Assembly (NCBI RefSeq): GCF_900107115.1
Contig: NZ_FNOS01000005.1
Coordinates: forward strand, 1-64,000
Direction of reading: 5' to 3'
Origin: Salimicrobium album
GTDB lineage: Bacteria > Bacillota > Bacilli > Bacillales > Halobacillaceae
Length of the DNA stretch: 64,000 nt
The notes beneath the pieces are model-generated. The model did no database searches, had not been told where the DNA came from, and saw only the letters and a program-made list of their open reading frames with translations. Both the position numbers and the translations under genes were made by a program. This document shows positions 29,506-37,833 of the stretch, in pieces. Positions within the stretch are counted from its first letter, which is position 1; every line of letters starts with the position of its first letter.

Positions 29506-31287
29506 ATGTATATGACGATGGAGATGGGGATGGTTTTAGGAATTGTCGGGCTGATGCTGATCGGTCTTGTTATGGACGTGGTACGGCCGGAGCTGCTGGT
29601 ACTCACGACGCTCTTCGTGTTCATCGTGTTCGGTTTCATTTCTCCGGAAGAGGGGCTTGCAGGTTTTTCCAACCAGGGAATGCTGACGATCGGGCTGTTG
29701 TTCATTATCGGGGGAGTGTTCGAAAAAAGCGGACTTGCGGAGAAGCTCGTTTCTCGAATCCTTTCAGGTGCAGCATCAGAAGAGGAAGCCAGAGGACGTC
29801 TGCTGATTCCCTTGGCCGGCATGTCAGGATTTCTGAACAATACCCCGCTCGTCGTCACGCTTACACCGGTCGTCCGGAAATGGTGCGAAGTCCATAAGTT
29901 ATCCCCTTCCAAATTTCTTCTGCCCATGTCGTATGCGACCATCCTGGGTGGAACAATGACACTGATGGGGACATCGACGAACCTTGTGATCCACGGGCTG
30001 TTGCTTGACTTCGGGGAACAGGGCTTTCGTTTCTTCGAGCTTCTGATTGTAGGACTTCCGATTACGGTGGTCGGGCTTATTTATCTTCTTCTTTTCGCCC
30101 CGCGTCTGCTCCCTGGGTACGGGAGAGGAGAGGGAGAAGAGGAAGAGCGTCCGAGAGACTTCCTGAGTGAACTTCGGATCCAGGCGGATTTTCCGCACGT
30201 CGGGAAAACAGTAAAAGAAGCAGGCCTCCGTAATCTAGAAGGTTTATACCTGATAGAAATCAGACGCGGGAAAGAGAGAATCTCTCCCGTTTCCGGAGAT
30301 ACCGAGATTTACAACGGAGATCGACTCTTTTTCACAGGGGTCATTTCATCGATTGCTGAACTTGGAAAACGCCGAGGGTTGGTCGTTGATACAGGCACAG
30401 ATTTAAGTGTTGCCGATCTGAAGAAAGGGACGAATAAACTGAGAGAAGGGGTGGTCTCTCATCAATCCTCCCTGCTCGGGCGTACCGTAAAAGAAAATCG
30501 ATTTCGAGAAGCCTATGATGCGGCTGTTGTAGCCATCCATCGTAACGAAGAACGGATAGAGGGGAAAATCGGTGAAATCGAACCGAAGGCGGGGGATGTA
30601 TTGCTGATGGTCGCGGGCGAGTCGTTTGATCAACGTGTGAAGAGACATCGTGACTTTTACGTTACATCTCCTGAAGGAAAAGAGAAATTTTTTGAAGATG
30701 ATCGTACCGGGTGGAGTGCTCTGGTCATTTTCATAGGAGCTGTCCTTTGTGTCGTCAGCGGAATTCTTAGTATTTTCAAAGCGATGGCGCTGGCTGTCGG
30801 TCTGATGCTCGCTTTTCGCCTCGTTTCCCCTGAAGAGGCACGGGAGATGATCCAGTTCCGGGTGCTTCTCCTCATTGCGGGAGCCCTCGGAATAGGTAAC
30901 GTCATCATCGAATCAAAAGCGGCGGACTGGATGGCACAGGAGCTTACGCAAGCTATGGAACCCTACGGAGTCATCCTTCTGCTTGTCGTATTATATGGAA
31001 TGACTACTCTTCTGACAGAAATCGTGACGAATAATGCGGCAGCTGTCATCGTGTTCCCTGTCGCCTATCAGATTTCCGAACAAATCGGGGTGGAACCGCT
31101 CGGTATGGCGATCTTCGTAGCGATAGCAGCTTCTGCAAGCTTCCTGTCACCAATTGGTTACCAGACGAACCTGATTGTTTTCGGTCCTGGAGGCTACCGC
31201 TTCCGGGATTATCTGCGAGCCGGGATGCCCCTTACTTTTCTTACCGGGATTGTAACGGTGGGAATAGTTTATATAGTCTATACGTAA
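29506..31287 (+). CDS. SLC13/DASS-type transporter with two TrkA-C domains, putative sulfate permease
   Basis: A 593-residue membrane protein. About five to six spans are followed by a cytoplasmic insert (about residues 215-385) with two RCK_C/TrkA-C-like modules, then a second membrane half. The duplicated family signatures are GFLNNTPLVVTLTPV (about 105-119) with MGTSTNLVIHG, and TEIVTNNAAAVIVFPVA (about 504-520) with SPIGYQTNLIV. Related TrkA-C-bearing proteins are sulfate transporters. Its position as last gene of the sulfate operon supports that substrate, but it is inferred. Confidence 0.85.
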   Translation: MYMTMEMGMVLGIVGLMLIGLVMDVVRPELLVLTTLFVFIVFGFISPEEGLAGFSNQGMLTIGLLFIIGGVFEKSGLAEKLVSRILSGAASEEEARGRLLIPLAGMSGFLNNTPLVVTLTPVVRKWCEVHKLSPSKFLLPMSYATILGGTMTLMGTSTNLVIHGLLLDFGEQGFRFFELLIVGLPITVVGLIYLLLFAPRLLPGYGRGEGEEEERPRDFLSELRIQADFPHVGKTVKEAGLRNLEGLYLIEIRRGKERISPVSGDTEIYNGDRLFFTGVISSIAELGKRRGLVVDTGTDLSVADLKKGTNKLREGVVSHQSSLLGRTVKENRFREAYDAAVVAIHRNEERIEGKIGEIEPKAGDVLLMVAGESFDQRVKRHRDFYVTSPEGKEKFFEDDRTGWSALVIFIGAVLCVVSGILSIFKAMALAVGLMLAFRLVSPEEAREMIQFRVLLLIAGALGIGNVIIESKAADWMAQELTQAMEPYGVILLLVVLYGMTTLLTEIVTNNAAAVIVFPVAYQISEQIGVEPLGMAIFVAIAASASFLSPIGYQTNLIVFGPGGYRFRDYLRAGMPLTFLTGIVTVGIVYIVYT

Positions 31288-31351
31288 ATTTCTAGTGTTA
31301 ACAGGGTTTTAAGTGAATGAATGATATAACTTACCATGCTCCCTACCTTCA

Positions 31352-31421
31352 TACAACGGTCTATCGAATCAAAAAGGAAGAAGCACTGAGAGACGATCAC
31401 TCGGTGCTTCTTCCTTTTTAC
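31352..31421 (+). repeat. Hairpin repeat, copy 2 (downstream flank of the sulfur cluster)
   Basis: It shares the TACAACGGTCTATCG block and following A-rich stretch with 19096-19168, then forms AAAAAGGAAGAAGCACTGAG / CTCGGTGCTTCTTCCTTTTT, a near-perfect 20-bp stem with a 9-nt loop. It lies 64 nt after the transporter stop and serves as the operon terminator by structure. Confidence 0.85.
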
Positions 31422-31580
31422 TGGCTCTACAATATTTGTTGGGGTATCAGAAAAATTTAACAAAAAAAGGGAATTTTATATATTTTCTGATTCTTGTCAG
31501 AATAATATCAATTTTACGTATTTTTAGTAACACCTACATTTGTCTCCCGTATGCTTTATACTGAAAACTATGGCAATAGA

Positions 31581-31594
31581 TGAAAACGTTTTCA
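31581..31594 (+). promoter_or_regulatory. cre site upstream of the AbgT transporter
   Basis: TGAAAACGTTTTCA is a perfect 14-bp palindrome matching the CcpA cre consensus. It lies ~20 nt downstream of a TATACT box (31557-31562) and 55 nt before the start codon, a position suited to catabolite repression by roadblock. Confidence 0.8.
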
Positions 31595-31648
31595 ACAGGA
31601 GTGCTCACTTCCGGTTTTATCTATATAACAAGAGAGGGGGAAATAGAA

Positions 31649-33169
31649 ATGGCTGAAAAACGCCAGGGAATGTTTCAAAAAGGTTTGGATGGTATTGAAT
31701 ACATAGGAAACAAGCTGCCCCATCCGATTACGCTGTTTGCGATTCTGGCACTACTGGTGGTCGTGCTGTCTGCGATCGTTTCCAGTTTCGGGCTGAGTGT
31801 CGAGCATCCCGGGGAAGAAGGGAAAATGGTTGAAGTAAACAACCTTCTCAGTGCGGATGGTATTGAATATATTTTCTCCAGTATGACTGAGAACTTTATC
31901 GGGTTTGCTCCGTTAGGGGTTGTGCTGGTGACGATGCTCGGGATCGGAATAGCCGAGAGAACAGGGTTAATCAGTGCATGCCTGCGCGGCTTTGTGCTCT
32001 CTGTTCCTAAATCATTAATTACATACGGACTTGTGTTCGCAGGTATCATGTCCAGTGTCGCTTCTGATGCCGGTTATGTAGTGCTGCCTCCACTCGGTGC
32101 CGTCATCTTCGCAGCGCTCGGCCGTCACCCGTTAGCGGGACTCGCCGGAGCATTTGCCGGTGTGTCTGCAGGGTTCAGTGCCAACCTGTTCTTATCTGCG
32201 ACGGATCCATTACTGGGAGAGTTGACGATTGATGCTGCAGCTATCATCGATCCCGCCTATGCGGAGACTATGACTATAGCGATGAACTACTATTTCATCT
32301 TCGTTTCTGTATTCCTGCTGACGTTTGTAGGGGGATGGGTTACGGAGAAAATCGTCGAACCCCGTCTCGGAGAATACAAAGGCGAATTCCGTGAAAAATT
32401 GGAAGGGCTGGATGCTGCAGAAAAGAAAGGGCTTCTTTGGGCAGGTATCTCTGTCGTTATAGCGACCGTACTTATCGCTCTATTGATTCTTCCATCCGGA
32501 GCTCCTTTAAGAGGGGAAGATGGGGGCATTATACGGTCACCGTTCATGAGCTCACTCGTGCCGGTCATCACTATTCTGTTCTTTATTCCCGGAGTCTTTT
32601 ACGGTATTGCCGTCAAAAACATCAAGAATGATAAAGACGTCGCCAATCAGCTGTCCGAAACGATGGCTTCCATGGGGATGTTCATTGTACTTGCTTTCAC
32701 TGCCGGTCAATTCGTAGCCTACTTTTCGGAAACGAATATGGGGCTTGTGATCGGTGTGTACGGAGCGGAGTTATTGGGATCGGCCAACTTATCAGGGATT
32801 CCGCTAATCTTAGGATTTATTCTGGTAGCCGCTTTTATCAACCTGTTTATAGGAAGTGCGTCTGCAAAATGGGCAATGATGGCACCGGTATTTGTACCGA
32901 TCCTGATGCAGCTCGGCTATTCACCTGAATTGACGCAGATGGCCTATCGTGTGGCAGATTCCACAACGAATATCATTACGCCTCTAATGACTTATTTCGC
33001 TATCATCATTGCGTTCGCTCAGAAATACGATAAAAACATGGGAATCGGAACGCTGATTTCTGTTATGTTCCCGTACACGATCTTCTTCCTTGTATCGTGG
33101 ACCATTATGCTAATCGTCTGGATGCTGCTTGGCATAGACCTCGGACCAGGTTCTCCTATTCACTATTAG
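31649..33169 (+). CDS. AbgT family transporter
   Basis: A 506-residue membrane protein with around ten or more spans. It has the family features of AbgT (p-aminobenzoyl-glutamate uptake / antimetabolite export): GNKLPHPITLFAILALLV at the N terminus, the conserved VASDAGYVVLPPLGA segment (about residues 132-146), GVSAGFSANLFLSATDPLL (about 163-181) and VADSTTNIITPLMTYF (about 446-461). ATG 31649 has GAGAGGGGG upstream; a longer in-frame start at 31580 would cross the cre site and lacks a ribosome binding site. The substrate may be a peptide or a sulfonamide-like compound. Catabolite control is suggested by the cre. Confidence 0.88.
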   Translation: MAEKRQGMFQKGLDGIEYIGNKLPHPITLFAILALLVVVLSAIVSSFGLSVEHPGEEGKMVEVNNLLSADGIEYIFSSMTENFIGFAPLGVVLVTMLGIGIAERTGLISACLRGFVLSVPKSLITYGLVFAGIMSSVASDAGYVVLPPLGAVIFAALGRHPLAGLAGAFAGVSAGFSANLFLSATDPLLGELTIDAAAIIDPAYAETMTIAMNYYFIFVSVFLLTFVGGWVTEKIVEPRLGEYKGEFREKLEGLDAAEKKGLLWAGISVVIATVLIALLILPSGAPLRGEDGGIIRSPFMSSLVPVITILFFIPGVFYGIAVKNIKNDKDVANQLSETMASMGMFIVLAFTAGQFVAYFSETNMGLVIGVYGAELLGSANLSGIPLILGFILVAAFINLFIGSASAKWAMMAPVFVPILMQLGYSPELTQMAYRVADSTTNIITPLMTYFAIIIAFAQKYDKNMGIGTLISVMFPYTIFFLVSWTIMLIVWMLLGIDLGPGSPIHY

Positions 33170-33214
33170 TGAGTCAATCGGATAATGGAAGGTTATGCAA
33201 ACCGGTTTCATCAA

Positions 33215-33254
33215 AAAACTCCGATCATCACAAAAGATGGTCGGAGTTTTTTTG
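33215..33254 (+). terminator. Terminator of the AbgT gene
   Basis: AAAACTCCGA(T)CATC pairs with GATG(G)TCGGAGTTTT around a short A-rich loop, followed by a T run. It lies ~45 nt after the stop. Confidence 0.85.
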
Positions 33255-33387
33255 TCGTTAGGAAAAGGGCTGGCGGTCTTATTAGCTAGATAAATATAAT
33301 TATTTATATATATTGTATAACTTTACTTTACTTAAAGATAACTGTAGTTTAATATATAAGTATAGTTAATTGAGGAAGGTGCTGAAC

Positions 33388-33624
33388 TTGAAGAAAAAGT
33401 TTGAAGATCACATTCAGAATAAGGTGTATGAATACCGGGTGTTAAAAAGAATGACACAACAGGATTTAGCAAATGCTGTTGGCGTCTCCAAGCAGACTAT
33501 ATTTGTTATGGAGAAGAATAATTATTCCCCGTCTCTTATTTTAGCTTTTCGGATAGCCGATTTTTTTGAAGCGGACGTGGATGAAATATTTTCATATGTA
33601 AGAAAGGATGAGGATGATGGTTGA
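33388..33624 (+). CDS. XRE-family HTH regulator (small)
   Basis: A 78-residue DNA-binding protein consisting almost only of an HTH_3 domain: KRMTQQDLANAVGVSKQTIFVMEKNNYSPSLILAFRIADFF, with the turn at LANAVGVSKQTI (about residues 29-40). The TTG at 33388 has AGGAAGGTG 7 nt upstream and is preferred to a TTG at 33370. Such small regulators are usually paired with a membrane protein, here the overlapping next gene, and probably autoregulate the pair. The surrounding DNA is noticeably AT-richer than the flanking genes. Confidence 0.85.
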   Translation: MKKKFEDHIQNKVYEYRVLKRMTQQDLANAVGVSKQTIFVMEKNNYSPSLILAFRIADFFEADVDEIFSYVRKDEDDG

Positions 33625-33946
33625 TATGTTAAATGATTGGATGCTGGAAAGTTCGCAAAACTTCAATATTGTAGTGGGATTAACGACAGTAATTACGATA
33701 GGTTCGGTGTTGTTACTATTTTCCATTATGAAAAAATTCGGGGAACCCGATGAACGAACAAAAACGATTAAATTGAAAATCCTTTCCTTTATGTTTTCGG
33801 CCCAACTAATTATGAATGCTATCTTCATTTTATTTGTTGTCAGTGATATTGAATATTTTCGCCAAATATTCCTTTTTCTCCAAGGGTTCGTATTTTTAAT
33901 TGGGGCGATTTATGCGATGACATTATACAAAAAGGATTTTGCTTAA
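33617..33946 (+). CDS. Small membrane protein, partner of the HTH regulator
   Basis: About 109 residues with three hydrophobic segments (about 16-36, 53-73, 78-98) and a charged KKFGEPDERTKTIKLK loop, reminiscent of DUF2178-type partners of XRE regulators. The start is uncertain: ATG at 33608, 33614 or 33617, all overlapping the HTH gene's end, so the two are translationally coupled. A decayed second copy of its 3' part lies at 36992 onward. Function unknown. Confidence 0.7.
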   Translation: MVDMLNDWMLESSQNFNIVVGLTTVITIGSVLLLFSIMKKFGEPDERTKTIKLKILSFMFSAQLIMNAIFILFVVSDIEYFRQIFLFLQGFVFLIGAIYAMTLYKKDFA

Positions 33947-34099
33947 TCAAAAGCACTTGAGAGGTCGACAAATCTATAATAATCATTGTGAGAAGCGTCG
34001 TTAGATTTTTGGTCTGTAAAAAGGAAGGAATATCGTTGGATGTTGGAAAAATGGTAACTGTTACACGTATCTAAATTTATTTGCTGAAGGAGTGGCGGG

Positions 34100-34534
34100 A
34101 TGTATACCTATGGCCTGGAGGCAGATTTCTGGTGGAGATTACTTCTTTTGATAGCTATCTTTTCCCTGCTGTTATTCGCTTTCGGTACAGTGGCGAGAAA
34201 ATGGTGGAAGGTAAGAAGGGGTAAAATCTTAACCAATACTTATGTCAATGAAAGACATAAAGAAATCGATTGGTTCCTCAGAAGTTTATCTATCTTCAGT
34301 ATATTGGCAGGGTTTGCGATAAATTCAACGAGACCTCCTTTAGAGTGGTATTGGTTTCTGCAGCCGTGGTTTATCGGTTTATTCTTTCTTTTTATCGGGG
34401 AAATAGTGAGAGCTTTCATGCAGTATAAGTATGCTGAAAACCATAACGCGTATAAAGTGACAATCAGTAACACCGTGTTCGCTATAATATTATACGTCAC
34501 ATTAGCGACGACGAATTTCTGGGGGCTGATGTAG
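34100..34534 (+). CDS. DUF4181 family membrane protein
   Basis: A 144-residue protein with four predicted spans. The middle VNERHKEIDWFLR motif (about residues 49-61) and FIGEIVRAFMQYKYAENHNAY (about 98-118 region) match the DUF4181 family of Bacillaceae. Function unknown. ATG with GAAGGAG 8 nt upstream. Its upstream region and first 13 codons recur at ~37020-37218 in a deleted relic, so the unit was once duplicated. Confidence 0.78.
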   Translation: MYTYGLEADFWWRLLLLIAIFSLLLFAFGTVARKWWKVRRGKILTNTYVNERHKEIDWFLRSLSIFSILAGFAINSTRPPLEWYWFLQPWFIGLFFLFIGEIVRAFMQYKYAENHNAYKVTISNTVFAIILYVTLATTNFWGLM

Positions 34535-34589
34535 TCGGGCGGTTAGAGAACGAACCATAGCTTGTACGTGCTATTGATAAACTAAGTAC

Positions 34590-35039
34590 TTATACACCAA
34601 ATTGTTGCAAGTGGTGGTCCAGATGCTTGTATATCCCTTTCCCCCATTGCTCGGGTGTGAGCTTTCCGAAAAAAGGGTGCGGTCGCTCTGTACAAGCCGT
34701 TGGGCCCTTTTTCTGAAATATTATCAGTTTTTCTTTAAGATTTTCCTTCTCTGTTTCAAAATCTTTTTGACTGGTGATCAATATATCAGGAATTGTAGGC
34801 ATATTTCGGCTCAAAGGTTTGTCGTTATAAAAAAGGGGTTTTGCAAATCTGCCGAAGAATATACCTGACCAGCTTCTTGAGGGGGTTGAGTAACCCATTG
34901 CTACATCCTGAAAAGAGGAGCAATGGGCGAGCATCTGCGATACATTCATCTTTCCCCATAGTGGTTGTGAATTAGTGGTTAACTTATCTATACGGTTTAG
35001 TATTTTATCTGCATGTGCGGCTTCAAAAATGCTGTTCAC
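34590..35039 (-). CDS. DUF1569 domain protein (DinB-like fold)
   Basis: About 149 residues from a GTG at 35039 that has GGAAGGTGG ~7 nt upstream; an ATG at 35075 would give 161 residues. The segments PLWGKMNVSQMLAHCSSFQDVAMG (start) and HPFFGKLTPEQWGKGIYKHLDHHLQQFG (end) match the DUF1569 family, whose helical bundle carries His ligands (AHC, HLDHH) as in DinB-like metal enzymes. Biochemical role unknown. It converges with the DUF4181 gene. Confidence 0.8.
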   Translation of the reverse strand: MNSIFEAAHADKILNRIDKLTTNSQPLWGKMNVSQMLAHCSSFQDVAMGYSTPSRSWSGIFFGRFAKPLFYNDKPLSRNMPTIPDILITSQKDFETEKENLKEKLIIFQKKGPTACTERPHPFFGKLTPEQWGKGIYKHLDHHLQQFGV

Positions 35040-35193
35040 CAGAACCCACCTTCCGTCATTGTTTATATAAAGCACAGAATGAGGAATAAATATAATGATT
35101 CAGAGATAACATTATTATACCCTATCACTACGAATTTTCTCTCTGTTTTGTGAAAAAAATGACGCATCCGTTCGCTATCAGATAATATCAGCT

Positions 35194-36420
35194 TCAGTGA
35201 CCTTCTGCTTCATCCACATGATGAATATGCTTCTGATTCATCAGTATAAACACCACGGATAGAAGAACAACCGTAGCACCCGTATAGAAAGGGACGCTTG
35301 GATTATAGATTTCGGACAATTTCCCTGCGAGGAAGGGGGCAAGTGCACCACCAAGGAAGCGCAGAAAACTGTAGGCGGCGGATGCTGTCGATCTGTTGAC
35401 GGGGGTGGAATTCATGACGGCTGTCGTAATCAGCGTGTTGTTGTTGCCAAGTAAAGCTCCGGCGATGACGACGGCAGTGATGACGACCCACTGGGTAGAT
35501 GTCCAGATGCCCATTGCGGCCAAGGCTAGTGCGAAAAGTACTAGCATTAGAGCTATAGCTTTGACCGTACCGAACCACTTCTGAAGTTTCGGTGCTGTAA
35601 AGACGGATGTAACTGCAAGTAAAATCCCCCAGCCGAGGAAAACCACTCCGAGTCCGTGTTCGTCCAGTCCGAGGACGAACGGGGAAAAGGCCAACAGGGT
35701 GAAAAATCCGTAATTATAGAGAGCAGCTGTGAAGCCCAGTACGAATAAAGGTCGGTGTTTTAAAGCACGGAACGGGTCGACGAGTGAGGCTTTCTTATTG
35801 TTTACCTGACTGCTCGCCGGTGCTTTTGGCGTCATTGTCATAAGACCGACGAAAGCGATCACCATGAGAACGGCCACACCGAGAAAGGGTCCTCTCCAGG
35901 AGATAGCACCGAGCCACCCACCGAGAAGTGGGCCGACGGAGATGCCGAGGCCGATTGCTGCTTCGTATAAAATAATTGCTTTAGCATTACCGCTGTTGGA
36001 AAGCGTGACGATGGCAGTGAGGGCAGTCGCTACGAACAAGGCGTTGCCGAGACCCCAGCCTCCACGGAGGAAGATCAGCTCCCAGATGCCATTCGACAGT
36101 CCGCCGAGTCCGGAAAACAGGGCGATGATCACAATACCGGATAGAAGCGTTTTTTTCATACCGATCCGGGATGTGATTACTCCAGTCACAAGCATCGCCA
36201 CGGCCATGACGGCATTGTAGCTGGTGAACAGGAGTGTCACTTCGCTTGGAGCCGCATCAAGCTGGGTGGCAATGGCTGGAAGGATCGGATCTACCAGGCC
36301 GAGTCCCATAAAGGCGATGATACAGGCGAAAAAGACCGCCCAAACGGCTTTCGGTTGTTTTAAAATACCCGGTTCTTCAGTAATCGTAATCGGAGGAACC
36401 GGGTTCGGTTTTGTAGACAT
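35194..36420 (-). CDS. MFS transporter (12-span), MarR-controlled
   Basis: A 408-residue exporter with ~12 spans. N-terminal LGLVDPILPAIATQLDA is followed by motif A-like TGVITSRIGMKKTLL and GPLLGGWLGAISWRGPF (antiporter motif region, about residues 148-164). ATG 36420 has AAAGGAG upstream; a start 24 codons earlier would cross the operators. It is divergent from a marR-type gene with two palindromic operators in the shared promoter, so it is probably an inducible efflux pump. Substrate unknown. Confidence 0.88.
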   Translation of the reverse strand: MSTKPNPVPPITITEEPGILKQPKAVWAVFFACIIAFMGLGLVDPILPAIATQLDAAPSEVTLLFTSYNAVMAVAMLVTGVITSRIGMKKTLLSGIVIIALFSGLGGLSNGIWELIFLRGGWGLGNALFVATALTAIVTLSNSGNAKAIILYEAAIGLGISVGPLLGGWLGAISWRGPFLGVAVLMVIAFVGLMTMTPKAPASSQVNNKKASLVDPFRALKHRPLFVLGFTAALYNYGFFTLLAFSPFVLGLDEHGLGVVFLGWGILLAVTSVFTAPKLQKWFGTVKAIALMLVLFALALAAMGIWTSTQWVVITAVVIAGALLGNNNTLITTAVMNSTPVNRSTASAAYSFLRFLGGALAPFLAGKLSEIYNPSVPFYTGATVVLLSVVFILMNQKHIHHVDEAEGH

Positions 36421-36442
36421 CAGGCATTCTCCTTTAAACTGT

Positions 36443-36476
36443 TTGTATTGTACAATCAATAACTTGTATAATACAA
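36443..36476. promoter_or_regulatory. Divergent MFS/marR promoters with two MarR-type operators
   Basis: Two related 13-bp palindromes, TTGTATTGTACAA (36443-36455) and TTGTATAATACAA (36464-36476), are 8 bp apart. They double as the -35 and -10 elements in both directions: TTGTAT-N18-TATAAT on the plus strand (marR) and TTGTAT-N18-TACAAT on the minus strand (MFS). A bound MarR dimer would shut both genes. Confidence 0.75.
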
Positions 36477-36556
36477 CTATAATCTTTTTCATGTCAAGAC
36501 GAGTGCGGGAATATGTTATGCTTGAACGAAAAAGCAGGCAGAGGGAGGTGTACAGA

Positions 36557-36988
36557 ATGAAGGAAGACTCTGTTGAATTGATCGAGAGACAAATAACAGA
36601 TTTTGTACGAAGAATAGTGATGACGGAACAGAGAGAAGGGCGAATGGAACGCTCGGCTTATATTTTATTGAGACAACTCTCTACATACGGTCCGGCCGGA
36701 GTGAAAGCACTGGCAAATCACCTTCAGTTGGACATTTCTACTGTGAGTCGCCAGGCTTCTTCCTTAGTGGAGAAAAATTACGTAGAGAAACTTCCGAATC
36801 CGGATGATAAACGGTCGTATTTTTACAAAATCACCGAACTCGGATCGGAAGAACTCGAAAGCAATCGGCGTGAACGGTTCCAGCGTCTGAACGAGATGCT
36901 CGAGGGATGGACGGAAGAGGAACAGGAGACGTTCGGAAGATTGCTCAAGCGATATAACAACACGGCGAATAAGCGGCTGAATATGTGA
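36557..36988 (+). CDS. MarR family transcriptional regulator
   Basis: A 143-residue winged-helix repressor: GPAGVKALANHLQLDISTVSRQASSLVEKNYVEKLPNPDDKRSYFYKITELG covers the DNA-binding helix and wing with the conserved D-x-R (about residues 89-92). ATG 36557 has GGGAGGTG 6 nt upstream; longer in-frame readings run into the MFS gene and promoter. It probably represses itself and the divergent MFS gene. Confidence 0.92.
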   Translation: MKEDSVELIERQITDFVRRIVMTEQREGRMERSAYILLRQLSTYGPAGVKALANHLQLDISTVSRQASSLVEKNYVEKLPNPDDKRSYFYKITELGSEELESNRRERFQRLNEMLEGWTEEEQETFGRLLKRYNNTANKRLNM

Positions 36989-36991
36989 TAG

Positions 36992-37223
36992 AGATATCGA
37001 TTGTTTTCGCCAGATATTCCTTTTACTTAATCAAAAGAACTTGTTAGTTCGATAAATCTACTCAGCACGGAAAGCGTTTACATTTCTGTTCTGAAAAAAG
37101 GAAGGATGGTCACTGAATTTCGGAAAAAACGGTGACCTGTTTCACGTATTTGAATTCTATTACTGAAGGAGTGGCGGAATGTATACCTATGGTATAGAGG
37201 CAGATTTCTGGTGGTTGATGTAG
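36992..37223 (+). pseudogene. Relic duplicate of the membrane-protein cassette at 33845-34534
   Basis: The sequence aligns with the end of the gene at 33617, the following spacer and the start of the DUF4181 gene, with two internal deletions. First, GATAT...TTTTCGCCAGATATTCC joins directly to the CTTAATCAAAAG around the stop. Second, the DUF4181 copy (ATG 37179) reads MYTYGIEADFWW and then jumps to LM-stop, the last residues of the full gene. The second junction lies in ATTTCTGGTGG/ATTTCTGGGGG, a direct repeat in the intact gene. What remains is a 14-codon frame. Confidence 0.85.
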
Positions 37224-37298
37224 TTTAAAAAAGATTGTTTTAATTTGTGAATTTTGAAATAATAGTGTGGTGAAGGAGGGGGTTAATCCTGAAAAAAA

Positions 37299-37772
37299 AT
37301 GCACTGGATTCTTCCTGCAGTAATATTAATGGTGGGGTTTTCTATACTTGTATTTAACAACTATAAAGATGCAAAAGCTGTGCCTTCTGATTCGTGGGCT
37401 AGAGAGATAGAGCTTGCTACTACACCTGTTCAATCCGATATTCTATCGAAACGAAGGGCTAACGGAGACTATGATTTTTCTTATTTTACTGCTGACGGGT
37501 TAGAGAGTAGGGATTACAGTAATTCTTTAGAGTTAGTTGATTAAAGAAACTATGACATTCCCTATACTAAATGGACAGAAATCATCCCTCTTGAAAATGG
37601 AGCGGTTTACCAATGGGGAGAAAACATTTATTATTCAAACGGTAAATCCTTGGAGGAAGAGCTTTTGATCGAAGGGGCACCGGAAGAAACCTTGATAAAT
37701 GTCTATCAACCGAAGATAACTGATACATACATAATGCTTAGTGATGCGAAAAGAAACATTATTGAATTATAA
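37299..37772 (+). pseudogene. Disrupted small anchored protein gene
   Basis: One frame reads from ATG 37299 through an N-terminal hydrophobic anchor (ILPAVILMVGFSILVF) and 81 residues to TAA at 37542-37544. It then continues open for 75 more codons to TAA at 37770, with coding-like content (YTKWTEIIPLENGAVYQWG...). The AAGGAGGGGG ribosome binding site is 17 nt before the ATG, but a CTG/TTG-like start lies nearer in another frame, separated by an A8 run. A one-base slip there plus a nonsense change would explain the layout. Family not recognised. Confidence 0.55.
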
Positions 37773-37798
37773 AATATAACGCTTAATTTTACTATAAT

Positions 37799-37827
37799 TT
37801 GACAACGCTTTCATGAACCATTATAAT
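37799..37827 (+). promoter_or_regulatory. Strong sigma-A promoter overlapping a cre-like site
   Basis: Perfect consensus TTGACA (37799-37804), 17-nt spacer, TATAAT (37822-37827). TGACAACGCTTTCA (37800-37813) overlaps the -35 and matches the relaxed cre consensus at 13 of 14 positions. The expected start is near 37834. Confidence 0.8.
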
Positions 37828-37833
37828 CGATTT

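Noticed and set aside
31485-31502. TTCTGA-N6-TCAGAA inverted repeat upstream of the AbgT gene
   Set aside because: Six-bp arms in AT-rich DNA with no promoter aligned to it; too weak to call an operator.
37179-37223. 14-codon ORF with good ribosome binding site as a real small protein
   Set aside because: It is explained as the fused two ends of a deleted DUF4181 copy.
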